Shown one piece after another: positions 1 to 13,100 of a DNA stretch of 64,000 bases. The stretch comes from Chaetorhynchus papuensis (taxonomy: Eukaryota; Chordata; Aves; Passeriformes; Rhipiduridae), in the NCBI GenBank assembly GCA_013396525.1, contig VWYX01000403.1, positions 166,378 to 230,377 on the forward strand, written 5' to 3'. The notes beneath the pieces were generated by a model. The model was not told where the DNA came from. It was given only the letters and a program-made list of their open reading frames with translations, and did no database searches. The first letter of the stretch is position 1. The number at the start of each line of letters is the position of its first letter. The translations under genes were made by a program, and so were the position numbers.

Positions 1-620
1 AAATAGACCAAATATCAACCTTTAGCTCTTCGGTGGCGTGGAAGTGTTTTTAAGTGTGGTTTGCCTCACATACTGATCCGTATTTGGCAGCTAATGGCGT
101 TAAGTGACCATGAGTTCTCTTTGTCCGGGTTGGAAAATAAAAGGTTTTATTGTATCCGCATGTATTTTAAACTTTTTTGGATAATTCCATCGACCTGTGA
201 TGACAGCACATGTACAAACCGATCTTTTCCTTTTAATCAGAAATTATATTTGCTGTGGTAGCACTTGTTGTTGGCACTGATGGCGGTGATTTCACATCCT
301 GTTTTGTACATCAGGTTCCATGGCTACAGTGTTTAAGTTTGTACAATTGTTTATGTAAAAACGGTTTGGTCTGAAGAGAGGCCGCGTGTTCACTTCTGAT
401 CCTAGACACATACGAGATCCTACTGAATAATCCTGTTAAGTAGTTACAAATGTACCAGACTTCTTTTTTACAGAGCTTTACATGCCTTTATTTATTCCTT
501 TATCGGACCATCCAAACCGTGTACTCCGTAGTTCAGTATTTGTAGACCAGTTTCACAAATCAACTTATGGTATTGTGGCAAAGCTTCGAATAAATGTTTA
601 CTGAGACTTTGCACTGAGCT
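1..620 (+). other. Unassigned flank, 3'-UTR-like
   Basis: This is AT-rich sequence with no CpG island and no convincing coding frame. It contains TGTA/TTTTGTACA-like runs and ends with an AATAAA hexamer at 589-594, which would fit the 3' UTR of a + strand gene lying before the window. The minus strand also reads AATAAATAAA around 490-500, so polarity is uncertain. In human, the neighbour here is BRI3BP, head-to-head with DHX37, but I could not recognise BRI3BP coding sequence. The short open frame at 61-261 resembles nothing I know. Confidence 0.3.
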
Positions 621-637
621 GCGAGTGCCTGGTGAGG

Positions 638-775
638 CTGAGGGGTGGGATGGGATGGGATGGGATGGGGATGGGATGGGAGGGGGTGGGAGGGGAGGGG
701 ATGGGATGGGGTGGGATGGGATGGGATCCATGGGAGGGGATGGGAGTGGCGTGGGATGGGATGGGATGGGAGCGC
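638..775. repeat. GGGAT-type pentamer tandem repeat
   Basis: An irregular array of GGGAT/GGGGAT units, interrupted by GGGAGGGG segments, sits directly upstream of the DHX37 CpG island. The G-rich + strand has many GGG runs separated by short loops, so G-quadruplex formation is plausible. The long open frames across it on both strands (about 490-1190) arise from repeat composition and are not credible genes. Confidence 0.85.
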
Positions 776-1110
776 TCCGCGCATGCGCCCGCCCCACCCC
801 GCCTCTTCCCGCCCCTTCTCGCGAGACCCCGCGGCCCCGGAAGTGGCGGCAGCGGGAGCTGCACGTGGGGCCGCGCCGGGCCGGGCCGGGCCGGGCCGGG
901 CCGGGCACGATCGGCTCCTGTCCCCGTTCCTGTCCCCGTTCCTGTCACCGTCCCTGTCACCGTCACCGCCACCGCCGCCATGGGCCGAGCGCGCCGCCGG
1001 CACAACTGGAAGGCCCGGCTGCCGCAGGGCCCCGCGCCGCCGCCCGCCGCCGAGCCGCTGGAGCTGCCGCTGGAGCTGGGAGGTGCGGCGGGACCCGGCG
1101 CGGCTCTTCC
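760..1110 (+). promoter_or_regulatory. DHX37: DHX37 CpG-island promoter and 5' UTR
   Basis: A dense CpG stretch surrounds the DHX37 start codon at 980. It includes CCGCCCC-type GC boxes, a CACGTG E-box at about 862-867, a GGCCG tandem run at about 873-905, and a short 11-12 bp tandem repeat of CCTGTCCCCGTT/CCTGTCACCGT type (about 916-966) in the presumed 5' UTR. I see no TATA box. The transcription start cannot be read from sequence alone. The island may be bidirectional if a divergent neighbour exists. Confidence 0.7.
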
Positions 1111-4100
1111 CGGGCGTTCTGTTCATTGCTGGGAACTCGGGCTAAAAGCGACCGCAGAGCTGCTAAGACTGGAGTTGCTGCCATGCCTTTAGTATAGTTT
1201 TATTACACTTTTATTGGAAACGTTGTTATTTTTAAAAATCCCCCTGGAATGGGCTGCCCAGTGATGTCGCCGTCCCTGGATGTGGCACTCGGTGCCACGG
1301 GCGGTGTTGGGTCACAGGCTGGACTCGATGGTCTCGGAGATCTTTTCCAGCCGAATTGATTCCCCCATTCCGTGGTGTTGACGGCTTTGCATTAACAGCT
1401 CTGTCGGAGCAGTTGGTGCCCTCAGGGGCTTCAGGAGTTGGGCTCGTGATCCTCCCGGGTCCCTTCCCACTCACGGCATTCAGCGGTTCCATTATTTATT
1501 AAAGCAGTTACTAAACATACTTCTTATGCTTAACATTCGCTTTCTCAAGCGTTACTTTGGAAAAGTCGCGTTTGTTATAATATTTTTCTTATTCAGAATT
1601 TAGTAATGCAGTTTTTTAGGGTTAAAATCCCCCCGGTGAGGCAGGAGGCTGGGCGGTCACTGCACCGTGCCCTGTGCTGCTCTGCTGCCCCCTGACCCTG
1701 GGGACCTGAGTGAAAAGGCAAAAATTGCACAGCGTTGATACATAAATCATGGAAAATCGCCCTCAGGGCTGTAGTGAGCTCAGGGTTATTCAATCCCCAG
1801 TTTCGAGGTCTTTTGCCCTTGCTGATGCTGCAGGATTTTCTTTTTTTTGGCTGGGCGTGAGGGCTGTGTTTGTTTGCAACAGCTAAATCCGGCCTGGTGC
1901 TCGATAAGCCTGCTAAGCAGTGTGCTGAAAATAATCCACCTGGCACGGGTGAATAATCAAACACTTGCCTTCAGATGGGGCAACGCTGAAGGGAATCGAC
2001 CAAAGCAACGCCCTGGTCCTGCCAGCAAAAAAGGCAAAGAAGAAGAAAGTCGCGAGCGTTGTGCAACAGCAGAAGAAACCCCTGAGCAAGAAGCAGAAGA
2101 AAAACCTGCAGAAAGTTCTGGAGCAGAAGGAAAAGAAAAAACAGGTAGGTTCCCCTCCCTCTCAGCAGCTTGGGTGCTGCAGGAACACGTCGTTTGTGGG
2201 CCCAGGTTCCTGTTCCTGACCATCACTAGCAGTCTGTGGCATTATTGTGTTTTAGAAGTGCTCTGTGAAGCAGGTGGTGTGAGCAGCTTCGGCCTGCCAG
2301 CCCTGGTGCGCCCCTAACACAGGCCTGTCAGTGCCTCTGAAGTGCTTATTGTGTATTTTCAGTGTGGAAATAGAGCTTTTCTGTCTTTGTAAATCCTTTC
2401 CAGGCAGAATTCCCAGTCCTTTTAGTGCCTGAATAATGGCTTTCACAAAGGAGCTCTGGTTTTGGAGGTGCTTTAAAACCGTGGCTGCCTGACCTCCTGC
2501 CAGTGCTGTGTCCCACGTGAGGGATTTGAGGGGAGGCTCCCATTGCTCCAGGCCTCATTCCAGTGGTTTAGTTCAAATCCTGCTGTTTAAAGGGTGAGCT
2601 GAGCTGCTCCTTGCAGTGATGTCAAGTCCCCATTTCTGTTTTTGCTCTGGTACGGGGCTGAAATCTTCCTCAGGGAGGACTGACCATGGAGCAGCAGGAG
2701 GGTTTTACAGCTGCCCAGCAGGGTTTGCCAGAGCACAGAGCACACCCTGCAATGCTCAAGGTGCAAATCTCGAAATGAAATGATTTCCTGGTCAAAACAA
2801 GCGCTGGTTTTTGGTTGTTTTCCCCAAACAGCGAGCTGAGCTGCTGAGCAAGCTGAACGAGGTCCAGGCCTCTGAGGCAGAAATGAAACTCCTGTACACA
2901 ACTTCCAAACTGGGCATCGGGGAGCGCATGTATCAGGCTAAAAGGTAAAGTGATTTTTGGGTAGAACCCTTGGAATTGATCGCTGCGGTTGCATGGCCAC
3001 ATTCTGACATTCTCAATTGTTTTTCTTCTTGGTGCAAACAGGTTTTCCCGATGGATGGAGCTAAATAATTTGCTATTTTTGTCTGATAATGTCATTTTAT
3101 GTGATAATGTCATTCCAGGGTGACACAGGAGCCGAGGACTGATGTCCCTGAGAAGATCAGGAGCATCAGCGGTGCAAACAAGAGAAGGCACAGCTCAGGG
3201 TCAGACTCAGAGCCTGAGGAGGAGCCCAGCAGCTCTGAGGAGGAGGAGGAGGAGCAGAAACGGGACACTGAGAAGTCCTCAGTGAATGCTGTGGATGCTG
3301 CTGAGAAGCCAGAGGGAGGAGTGGTGGGGAAGGCAGGGGCTGAGCAGCCTCGGGCTGGTCCCAGTGTCCCAGTTCCCCAGGCAGCCCCCAGCAAAGCCCC
3401 CTGCAAGCCTGCAGTGTTCATCCCTGTGGACAGGACTCCTGAGATTCAGGTGAACAGCACAGTGCTTGTCAGAGGTGCTGGAAAGGATGGTGTATTCCAT
3501 CAGCTGGCTGCACTCAGGGTCCTTGTTCTGGCAGCTGGTGCAAGGTCTGAGCTTTAAACCTGTCTGGTCCAGCAGAAGGAAAACTTGGTTTGTTTTAGGA
3601 TATAAGCATTTGTCTCTGGTTTTACATACAGAATCGTTAGCAGTCCTTTATTGTCCTGTGCTGGAAAATCTTGTGAAGTCCCTTTCAGCTCTCCATTGTG
3701 CTGTAGCTTAATGCTGGATGGTTTTGTCCCATTTGTTGTAGGTGGGACATCACGAAGAAATGGGAAAAGCTCTGCATGGGTCTGAGCAGAGGATACAGTT
3801 GTGGAATGAGTTTTCCCTTGAAGTGCTATATTAAGGAGCTCAAGGGACTCTGGAGTTTCACAAATTAAACTTGCCATCTGCTTTTTGGGAAGCTGCTCTG
3901 ATGACTCTGGTTCTCAGACATGCTCATGTGGTATTAACTGGTTTAGAGCTTTCCGAGCCACAGGCTTGCAGAATTCCTTCCCGTGGGTTTTGTGGTCTGA
4001 GGAAGGTAATGGTTTTCAGTCCCGAGGAAAACAAAAAAAAGAAACAATGAAACTAAAATCTGTGTTTTACACTGTTTAGGAAGCAAGACTGAAGCTCCCA

Positions 4101-7100
4101 ATCCTTGCTGAAGAGCAAGTGGTCATGGAAGCCGTTAATGAGAATCCCATTGTGATCATATGTGGAGAGACGGGAAGCGGCAAAACCACACAAGTGCCTC
4201 AGTTCCTCTATGAAGCTGGATATGCCAGGTAGGAATTTATTTATTTATTATGATTGGATTTTGTGTGCAGCGAATGGAATTGCAGAGACAACATTTCGGG
4301 GAAAACATCGCTGTAATCCGTGCATCTTCAGATCAATACACATAGAAGGGAATCCCAAACCTTCCTTTCTGTGTTTTCAGTCTTTACTATAACTAAGAGT
4401 GAGGCTGTGTGAATGATGCCACATAATCTGGAGCCATGGTGAGAAATCCCCCTTGTCATTTTTTTGGGGCGCTTCTCTTTGTTTGACTGAAACAACCCCA
4501 CCCTTCTCTTTTCCTGGCCCCGTTAGTTCCGGCGGCACCATCGGGATCACGGAGCCTCGGCGCGTGGCTGCGGTGTCCATGTCCCAGAGGGTCGCCAAGG
4601 AGATGAGCCTGTCCCACAGGTGAGCTTCACAAAGGCTGAGGCCTCGCTGGGAGATGGCACCGAGATGCTCTGTGGGTGCCGTGGGCTTTGTGCCTCTCCC
4701 CGTGGCTCTCCCTGTGGCTGCCCTGGTGTTTCCCCACAGGGTGGTTTCGTATCAAATCCGATACGAGGGGAACGTCACGGATGAAACGCGGATCAAGTTC
4801 ATGACGGATGGTGTGCTGCTCAAAGAGATTCAGAAGGTGAGCTGCTGTCCTCAGTGTTATAAAAAGGGAGATTTTTTGTACAGCTGGGAAGAGGGGCCAG
4901 TGTGGATTTGCTGCCAGTTCTTCCGAATCAGAATCCCTTTCAGCACCAGAGATTTATTTCATCTCTACCTTTGATATTCCTGCCCATAAATTCCCTAAAC
5001 ATTTCGTTATCTTGCTGTGTAAAATGAGAGCAAGGAAAGAGACTTTTGGGAGCCAGGCTGCTTTGTGTGGGGTGGGGGCATTAAACTGTGTGACAAACGC
5101 AGCTGTGGGATGGGGGGCAGTGCCTGTGCAGCTGTGGGGTGTCCTGAGGCCTCCCTCCCGTGGTGAAATCCATTTCTCTCCCCAGGACTTCCTGCTCTCC
5201 AAGTACAAAGTCGTCATCATCGATGAAGCCCACGAGAGGAGCATGTACACGGATATCCTGATAGGGCTCCTGTCTCGCATCGTGCCCCTGCGCCAGAAGG
5301 TGAGAGGGGCAGGGCTCCTGCACCGGGCAGGGATGTGCCAGCCAGGGGAGGTTTGACATGAGGAGATTCTGTGAGGGGGGGGCTCTCTGTGATGTGGAAT
5401 TCCGTGGGAATCTGACAGAAACGGTGAAATAACTCTCAGCTAACGCGTTTGTCTTTCTGCGTGACTGAAGAAGCACAGAGCCTACACAAAGGGGGAAATA
5501 GCACATACCAGTACCAGGAGATGACTTTTCAGGCAAAATCCAGCTCATCTGAGACTTGCAGTGCCACAGGACACGTGCAGATAATGGAATCCCAGCAGCC
5601 TGGGAGAGAGCAGGATGCTGATTGTTGCACTGGCTGAGGCTGCAGGGCTTGGGAGGAGAGGTCTGGGGCACGGGGTGACAGGTTTGTGTCCCTGCAGAAA
5701 GGGCTGCCCCTCAAGCTGATCATCATGTCTGCAACCCTGCGAGTGGAGGATTTCACTGACAACACCAGGCTGTTCTCTGTCAAACCTCCTGTCATCCAGG
5801 TACTGTTCCCCTCCCTGGCAGCTGAAACATGGCGAGAACGGCCTTTGTCAAACCAGTTACAAAACAGGGGCACTCCAGTCTTTCCAGTTGGTGCTGAAAT
5901 CTTTCAGATACCAACTTAAAAATAGTCATTTTGTTTAGGCTATTGTTTCTTTTGGGACCCGGTGTTTTTCTTTCCACTTTTATCAGAAAACCGCCCTGGC
6001 AGAATCTGATTATCTTGAAAAACTCTTCAAATTATGGTTCAGGAGAACTAGAAAGCCTCAGTTTGAGTTGGTGATGTGAAAGGGAGAAAAGCTGTGGTTT
6101 CTAGCATGGTTTTGTGGTGTTCAGAGCAGACAACACCAGTAATTTCTGTGGGTTTGGTGTCTTGTTGGCCACCAAAGCCAAGAGCTGAACAGAAATAGAG
6201 GGTGAGCTTTTCCAGCTGTCCCATGAACGCTGTAATGGTTGTGCTGGAGTTGTGACAGCAAACAAACCCTTTCTTTGTGTTTCCTCTGCAGGTAGATGCA
6301 AGGCAGTTCCCTGTCACTGTTCATTTTAACAAGAAAACCCCTCTGGATGACTACAGCGGGGAGTGCTTCAGGAAGGTGTGCAAAATCCATCGGATGCTGC
6401 CTGCAGGTGAGAGAACTTCACTGCTGGGAACCTCTCAAATTCCTCACACTGAACCTGTACAAAGTTTTTGTGTGGGTTTTTGTTTATTTTTTCTCTCTTG
6501 CAGGTGGGATTTTGGTGTTTTTAACAGGCCAGGCAGAAGTTCACTCTCTCTGTAGAAGACTGAGGAAAGCCTTCCCCTACCAAAAAAACAGCACTGCAGG
6601 TAATGCTACAGAAACTGCTAAACCTCAGATTTATCCCACTGAGAAGTGAGCTGGCTTTGCATCTAAAAATGGGAACTTCTATTTTAAAACCACAAGAAAC
6701 AGGGTTTGGGGAAAAAGGGCTCACTGTGGGTGATTGTCAGGACTGATGTTAAATATTGTGCTGGTTTGAGTTTGGAGAAAGGTCCCTTCCAGTTCCCCTC
6801 TGCCTTCAGTGTGACCATTTGCTTCTTCCACACTGTGCATCCCCAGGAAGGTGGGAGTGGGACCAGGCTCCTCCCACTGCCTTTTCCAAGAGGAAAACAT
6901 GCTCAGCTAACAGCTGTTCCACTGGCTGTTTCTGTAGGAGGAGAGGATGACAAGGAAGACTCGGCGGAAGAAATCAGGAAATTTAAGAAATCGAGGAAGA
7001 GGAGGAAAGTTCTGGTAATGTGTGACGGGTAGAATTCCTCCAGGAGGCAGGAGGGAGCAGGTGCCTCCCTGCAAACAGCACTCCTGTGTAGCTGTGCCTC

Positions 7101-10100
7101 TCACCAGCTCCTCTAGACTTGCCTGAAGCCCTGTAGCCCCTGTGTCCCCTCAGGAGGCCCAGCAGCGCTGCCCACACTGCTGCAGAGCACTGAAACTCAG
7201 GATATTGTGGCAGGAGATCGATTCAGCTCAAGTACTGACCACTAAAACTTTAATGGAAGGAGCTCCAGACTTGCTGGCACCAGGGCTGCTCCTCATCTCA
7301 CCGTTTGTTACCCAGAATTTGGGCTGATGCATTTGTTACCAAGGATGGTGTTTGGCTTGTGATGTTCTGGGTACACTGATGTTTGGGACGTGTCCCTCTG
7401 TCACCTTTGGAGTCAGGGCTCAGCTTTGCTTCCAAAGCAATGCAAAGTGCTGTTTGTGCCCCCCCTTAACATGCTGCTGTCATCTTTCCTCTCTTTCTCA
7501 GACACTTCCCAAAATTGACCTGAACAATTACTCTGTGGTGCCAGCGGATGAAGGAGATGAAGACAGAGACATTGACAGCGATGATGATGCTGCAGGCTCC
7601 GATCTTGACCTGGATTTAGGAGATGGAGACTCAGAAGAAGGTTTGGCACCTATGAAAGAAAGAATCCCTGTCTCCTGTCACCTGTGAAATGAGTGGCACG
7701 AGTTGGTTGTCCTGTCCTGTGGTACCACAGCAGCCCCGTGTCGTGGGAAAGCTGTTAAGGTTTTCCAGCTCCACCTTTGTACCAATTATTTCACTGGTTT
7801 TAATGAAGTGGTGTTTGTGCAGATGTTGTTGGGGCTAAGCCTGGAAGTTGGACTGAACAGTGCTGGTTTGTCTCCCCACAGATGAGAAATCCGATTCGTC
7901 CCTGCCGCTGTATGTGCTCCCTCTCTATTCCTTGCTGGCACCAGAGAAGCAGGCAAAGGTAAAGGATTTATTGTCACAGTGGGCAGGAGATCTTACAGGT
8001 CTGTGGGATCGTTGTCTGAAATCACAAGTGAGCAAAAATTCCCATCTTGGATTATCCATCAGCTCAAATGGCCCAGTGGGGAGTTGGGATGGGATTGGGG
8101 CAGGCTTGGCCTGGGCCGTGGTCTCCCTGATGTGCCACTTCAGGGGTTGGGAGAGCTGATCAGTGTCAGTCCTGCAGGGTCTCTAAATCCATCCTGGCCC
8201 TGGGCACATGGGGATGCTGCTGCCAGCAGGGAGCTCAAACAGCTTCCTGTGTTCCCTCCTGTCTTTGGAGGCAGCAGCAGTGTCTGGACACAGCTCAGCG
8301 CTGGTGTGTGCTCCACCTGGAGCCCCTGTGGTCATTTCTGAGGCTTAACTGGGCTGGACAAAGAGCTCCAGGGCTGGAGACACAGAGTGAAGTCTCTGCT
8401 CTGGCTCCTGAGTTGTCCTTGCAGTGCCATTTGTGCTGCCATCCCTTTGCAGCCCATCCAGGACAACTGCCTTGCCCTCTCCTGTCCCTCCTGTCCCTCC
8501 TGTCCCTCTCCTGTCCCTTTCCCATCCTTTTCCTGTCCCTCTCCCCTCCCTCCCGTCCTTTTCCTGTCCCCCTCTTGTCCCTCTTGTCCCTCTTGTCCCT
8601 CTTGTCCCTCTCCTGTCCCTCCTGTCCCTCCTGTCCCTCTTGTCCCTCTCTGTCCCTCTCCCATCCCTCTCCTGTCCTTTTCCTGTCCCCCTCCTGTCCC
8701 TCTTGTCCCTCTTCTGTCCCTCCTGTCCCTCTCCCGTCCCTCTCTGTCCCTCTCCCATCCCTCTCCCGTCCCTCTTCCGTCCTTTTCCTGTCCCTCTCCT
8801 GTCCCTCTCCTGTCCCTCTCCTGTCCCTCTCCTGTCCCTCTCCTGTCCCTCCTGTCCTTCTTCTGTCCCTCCCGTCCCTCTCCTGTCCCTCTCTGTCCCT
8901 CTCCACTGCTGGCAGTGCCCCACACACCCATCTGTCTCTCGTAGGTGTTCAGGGCTCCTCCTCCAGGCACCAGGCTCTGCGTGGTGGCCACCAACGTGGC
9001 TGAGACGTCCCTCACCATCCCGGGCATCAAATACGTGGTGGACTGTGGCAAGGTCAAGAGGCGTTTCTATGACAGAATCACGGGGGTCTCGTCCTTCAGG
9101 GTCACCTGGATCTCCCAGGCCTCGGCCAACCAGCGGGCGGGCAGGGCCGGCCGCACCGAGCCCGGCCACTGCTACAGGTCAGCGTCCTGCTGGACAGGGG
9201 CCAGGAGGAACAAACAGCCCAGAATTCCCAGTGGGAATTTGGTTCATCCCACTGCCCCTTCTTCCTCAGGCAGCCCGTGCTGCTCGGAATGTTCTGGGGT
9301 CGTCTGCCCCGCGTTCCAGTGGGAGAGGGGACGCCGAGTGTGGGCTGTCACTGGTGGTGTTGGTTTGAGTTTGGCTTCTCAGGGGCCTTTTCTTTTGCTG
9401 AAAACTCTTATTTTCATGGCTGGATTAGATTTCACTGTGGCCAGATGAGGTTTAACCATAGTCAGATGGATATAACTCCAAGCCGAGTTAACTTGTTGTG
9501 AATAAGGCAAATGCCCCAACCTATAAATAATGATATGGTTATGTAAATACCATCCACAGCTGCCTTTTTTAAAATCCCTTGCTAATTTTTCATGCATATA
9601 TCTTGAGTTAAGATTTCTTTAAGAATCTAAACAGCACTTCTGGTTCACTAGGTTATACTCTTCAGCAGTTTTCATGGACTTTGAGAAATTTTCTGCTCCA
9701 GAAATAACAAAGCGACCGGTAGAAGACTTGATTCTGCAAATGAAGGCATTAAATATAGAAAAGGTGAGTTGGAAGGAGCTTTGTGCTGCAGCACCCATTA
9801 AAGTGGTTCTCTTAGGAGCCAGAAACAAGCAGAAATGTATTTTATTGTCGTTGCTTGGAGCTGTGCCTTGTGGTAGAAATTAAGATCCTGAGAGTCCATT
9901 TTGGTTCTGCAAATTGCAGAAGCTGCTCTGAATTGTGCTAGGCCTTAACAGACATGTTTGTTCAGGTAGTAAATGCTTTCTTATATCCTTAGAGGTTAAA
10001 AAAACCCCCAGTCTAAACAGGGGCTGTGTTTTGGAGATACTGGAGCACTTTCAGAAAGCACAACACTTAAATTTAGACCTTCAAGCAGCCTGCCCTGGGC

Positions 10101-13100
10101 CGTGCCTGCAGTCAGTGGCAGCGAAGGGCGATTCTGGTATTTCTGTTTGCTCATGTTTTTGTTCCAAGCACTTCCTGCCATTATGTGTCCTTTCCTTTCA
10201 CTCCTGGCACGCATCCTAAACGTTTTTCTTTGGGACACGTAACCAGAGGGGAGGGTTCCACTCCCTTCCAGGGCTTCTGACCGTGCTCAGGCTGTTTTCC
10301 AGTGGGCTCTGTGTCAGTGATGCACCGAGGGGTTTTTCTCCTGTCTCCGTAGGTCATCAACTTCCCGTTCCCAACGCCGCCTCCCACGGAAACCCTCGCA
10401 GCAGCTGAGGAGCTGCTGATAGCCCTGGGTGCCCTAAAGGAGCCCCCTGTGACAGGAAGGTAATGCCTCTGGTCCCCCACTGATTTCCTCCACTGTCGAG
10501 CCTGTGGGCTCTGCTGTCCTCCCACCTCCTCTGCCCCCTCACATCCAAGGACGTGCTTTGGCACAGAGACTGGCAGCATTTCAGTCTCTGGTTCACCTCT
10601 GTGTGTTTCACTGGCCCTGGGTGTGTTTGGCAGGGAGAGACCATGCTGGGAGTGTCCATGCAGGGCTGGTGGGAGCTGCCTTAGGAGCAGGAATCTTTCC
10701 CCTGGCCTTTGGGACCAGCACGTAACAAAGCCTGAGAAAACACATCAGATTAACTGGGTGCCAAAAACAGGAGCACAGACTTGTTCTGATCCAAAGTTAC
10801 TTCACTACATGAGATCTCTTTCCCCTCTCCCAGGCTGAAGCAGCAGCTGGCAGCGAAGCTGAGCTGCCCCATCAGTCCCCTGGGCAGGGTAATGGCCACT
10901 TTTCCTGTGGCCCCGCGCTACGCAAAGATGTTGGCACTGAGCAGGCAGCACGACTGCCTGCCCTACAGCATCACCATCGTGTCTGCCATGACCGTCAGGG
11001 AGCTGTTTGAGGAGTTGGACAGGTGGGTGGCTGAGCCTGGCGTGCTCCTCACGGGCTGTGTCCCTGTCACGGGCTGTGTCCCTGTCACGGGCTGTGTCCC
11101 TGTCACAGCTGTGTCCCTGTCAGGGCTGTGCCCCTGTCACAGCTGTGCCCCTGTCACAGCTGTGCCCCTGTCACAGCTGTGCCCCTCTGCCTGCAAGCAC
11201 AGCGCTCACTGGTGCTGTTCTGTGTTTCCTTCAGGCCAGCAGTGAGTGAGGAAGAGGCAGCCCAGCTGAAGGGGAAGAGAGCGAGGTTTTTACAGATGCA
11301 GAAGGTCTGGGCTGGGCAGGGGCCGATGCGGAAGCTGGGGGACCTGATGGTGATGTTAGGTACAGCCCCTGGCCCCCTGTGCCATTCTCTGTGTTCTGCT
11401 CTCCTCCTGTCACCCTGAGCCCTCAGCCTCGCACAGCCAGAGCAGCCTCGTGCTGTGGGACTGAGCCCAGCAGTGCTTTCCAGGCTCCAGTTCCCAGCGC
11501 TGAGAGGGAACTGGGAAATGCACACATTGAGCGGGGCAGTGCTGCCCCACTGCTGGTTTAATCAGCACAACTGACCAGCTCCTCCTGTCCGTCAGGAGAA
11601 CTGACCAGCTCCTCCTGTCCGTCAGGAGAACTGACCAGCTCCTGTCCGTCAGGAGAACTGACCAGCTCCTGTCCATCAGGAGAACTGACCAGCTCCTCCT
11701 GTCTGTCCACCCCCAGGAGCAGTGGGGGCCTGTGAATATGCCGGGTGCACCCGTAAGTTCTGTGAGGAGAACGGGCTCAGGTACAAAGCCATGCTGGAAA
11801 TCCGGCGCCTGAGAGGACAGCTGACCACAGCAGGTGAGTGGGGCCGGGGAGGAGTTGCTGTGTTTATCCCCTTCTGGGGGATGGCACAGCCACAGAGCCG
11901 ATTTGCTTCCTGTTGGATCTTCTCTCACCTCTTTCTCCCCGCAGTGAACTCGGTCTGCACCGATGCTGGGCTCTACGTTGACCCCAAGATGAAGCCCCCA
12001 ACAGAAGCTCAAGTGACCTACCTGAGGCAGATTGTGCTGGCAGGGCTGGGGGATCACGTTGCCCGGAGGGTTCAGACAGAGGAGCTCCTGGATGACAAGT
12101 GGAAAAATGCCTACAAGGTAAACCAGCTTGGCTGGGCTCAGCTCCTCGTCCCCTGCGAGGCAGAAAGGTGCTCCTGTGCAAAGCCCGGGTTTCTGGCTGG
12201 GTGCAGCACTGTGCTGGCTTCCTGCAGCTTCTCTCTGTGGGATTTGAGTTTGCAGTGTTGCAGTTTCCTGGTGTTCGTGTAGGAAATGTTTTAAAGGAGC
12301 TAAGAAGTACCAATAGTTTATCTTGTAAAGTGTTTGGTGTCTCTGGACACCAGGTATTAAAAACCTCCATCACTTAAAGAAAGCTGGTAATCTGAGAGAG
12401 ACTGGAATGAGATGCAATGAAGAAATTGGATTGTCAGTAACTTACTCTGCTTCAACCTTTGTGCCTCCTCACAGACTGCACTCCTGGAGGACCCAGTGTT
12501 CATCCACCCCAGCTCAGTCCTCTTCAAAGAGCTCCCAGAGTTTGTGGTGTACCAAGAGATTGTGGAGACGACGAAGCTGTACATGAAAGGTGAGTGCTGG
12601 GGGCCAGCTTGTGCTGCAGCCTTGCTGAGGAGCTCAGAAATGCCTTGGCAGAGAGTTTCCCCTCCGTGGTGGCTGAGCTCTCTCTTCACTGAGTGGTTGT
12701 GACTCCTGGGATTTGGATCCTTAAGGCTTTCTAGATCTGGAGCAGGAGATGAGTTGGCCTATTTTCTTTTTTTTTTATTCGTCTGGCGGAATTGGCTGGA
12801 GCAAAGCTCAGCTTCTGAAGTGGCTGCTTTGCCCCTGCCCTGCCAACCACAGCTGCCCACTGAACAGGATTTTTACAACATGAAAAGGTTGACTTGAGGA
12901 ATGAAACACGAGTAAACCTGTGGAGATGAGATCCTGACCTGTGGATCAACCTGTGGGGCTGCCAGTGAGTTGTGGCTGCACTCAGTTGTGCTTTCCCTCC
13001 CCAGGTGTGTCTGCAGTGGAACCCGAGTGGATTCCTGCCCTGCTGCCACCGTACTGCCACTTTGGGAAGCCTCTGGAAAATCCTCCTCCCTCCTACTGCC

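Noticed and set aside
492..1197. Several 130-190 codon frames on both strands
   Set aside because: Caused by GGGAT and GGCCG repeats; DHX37 exon 1 (980-1082) explains the only credible coding part.
8308..9169. Overlapping 210-314 codon frames on both strands
   Set aside because: They are translations of the C/T minisatellite. The real coding part here is DHX37 exon 15 (8945-9177) only.
11567..11706. Direct repeats considered as a CRISPR-like array
   Set aside because: Units are contiguous without unique spacers, inside an intron of a vertebrate gene; ordinary minisatellite. The same reasoning excludes the arrays at 43389 and 45984.
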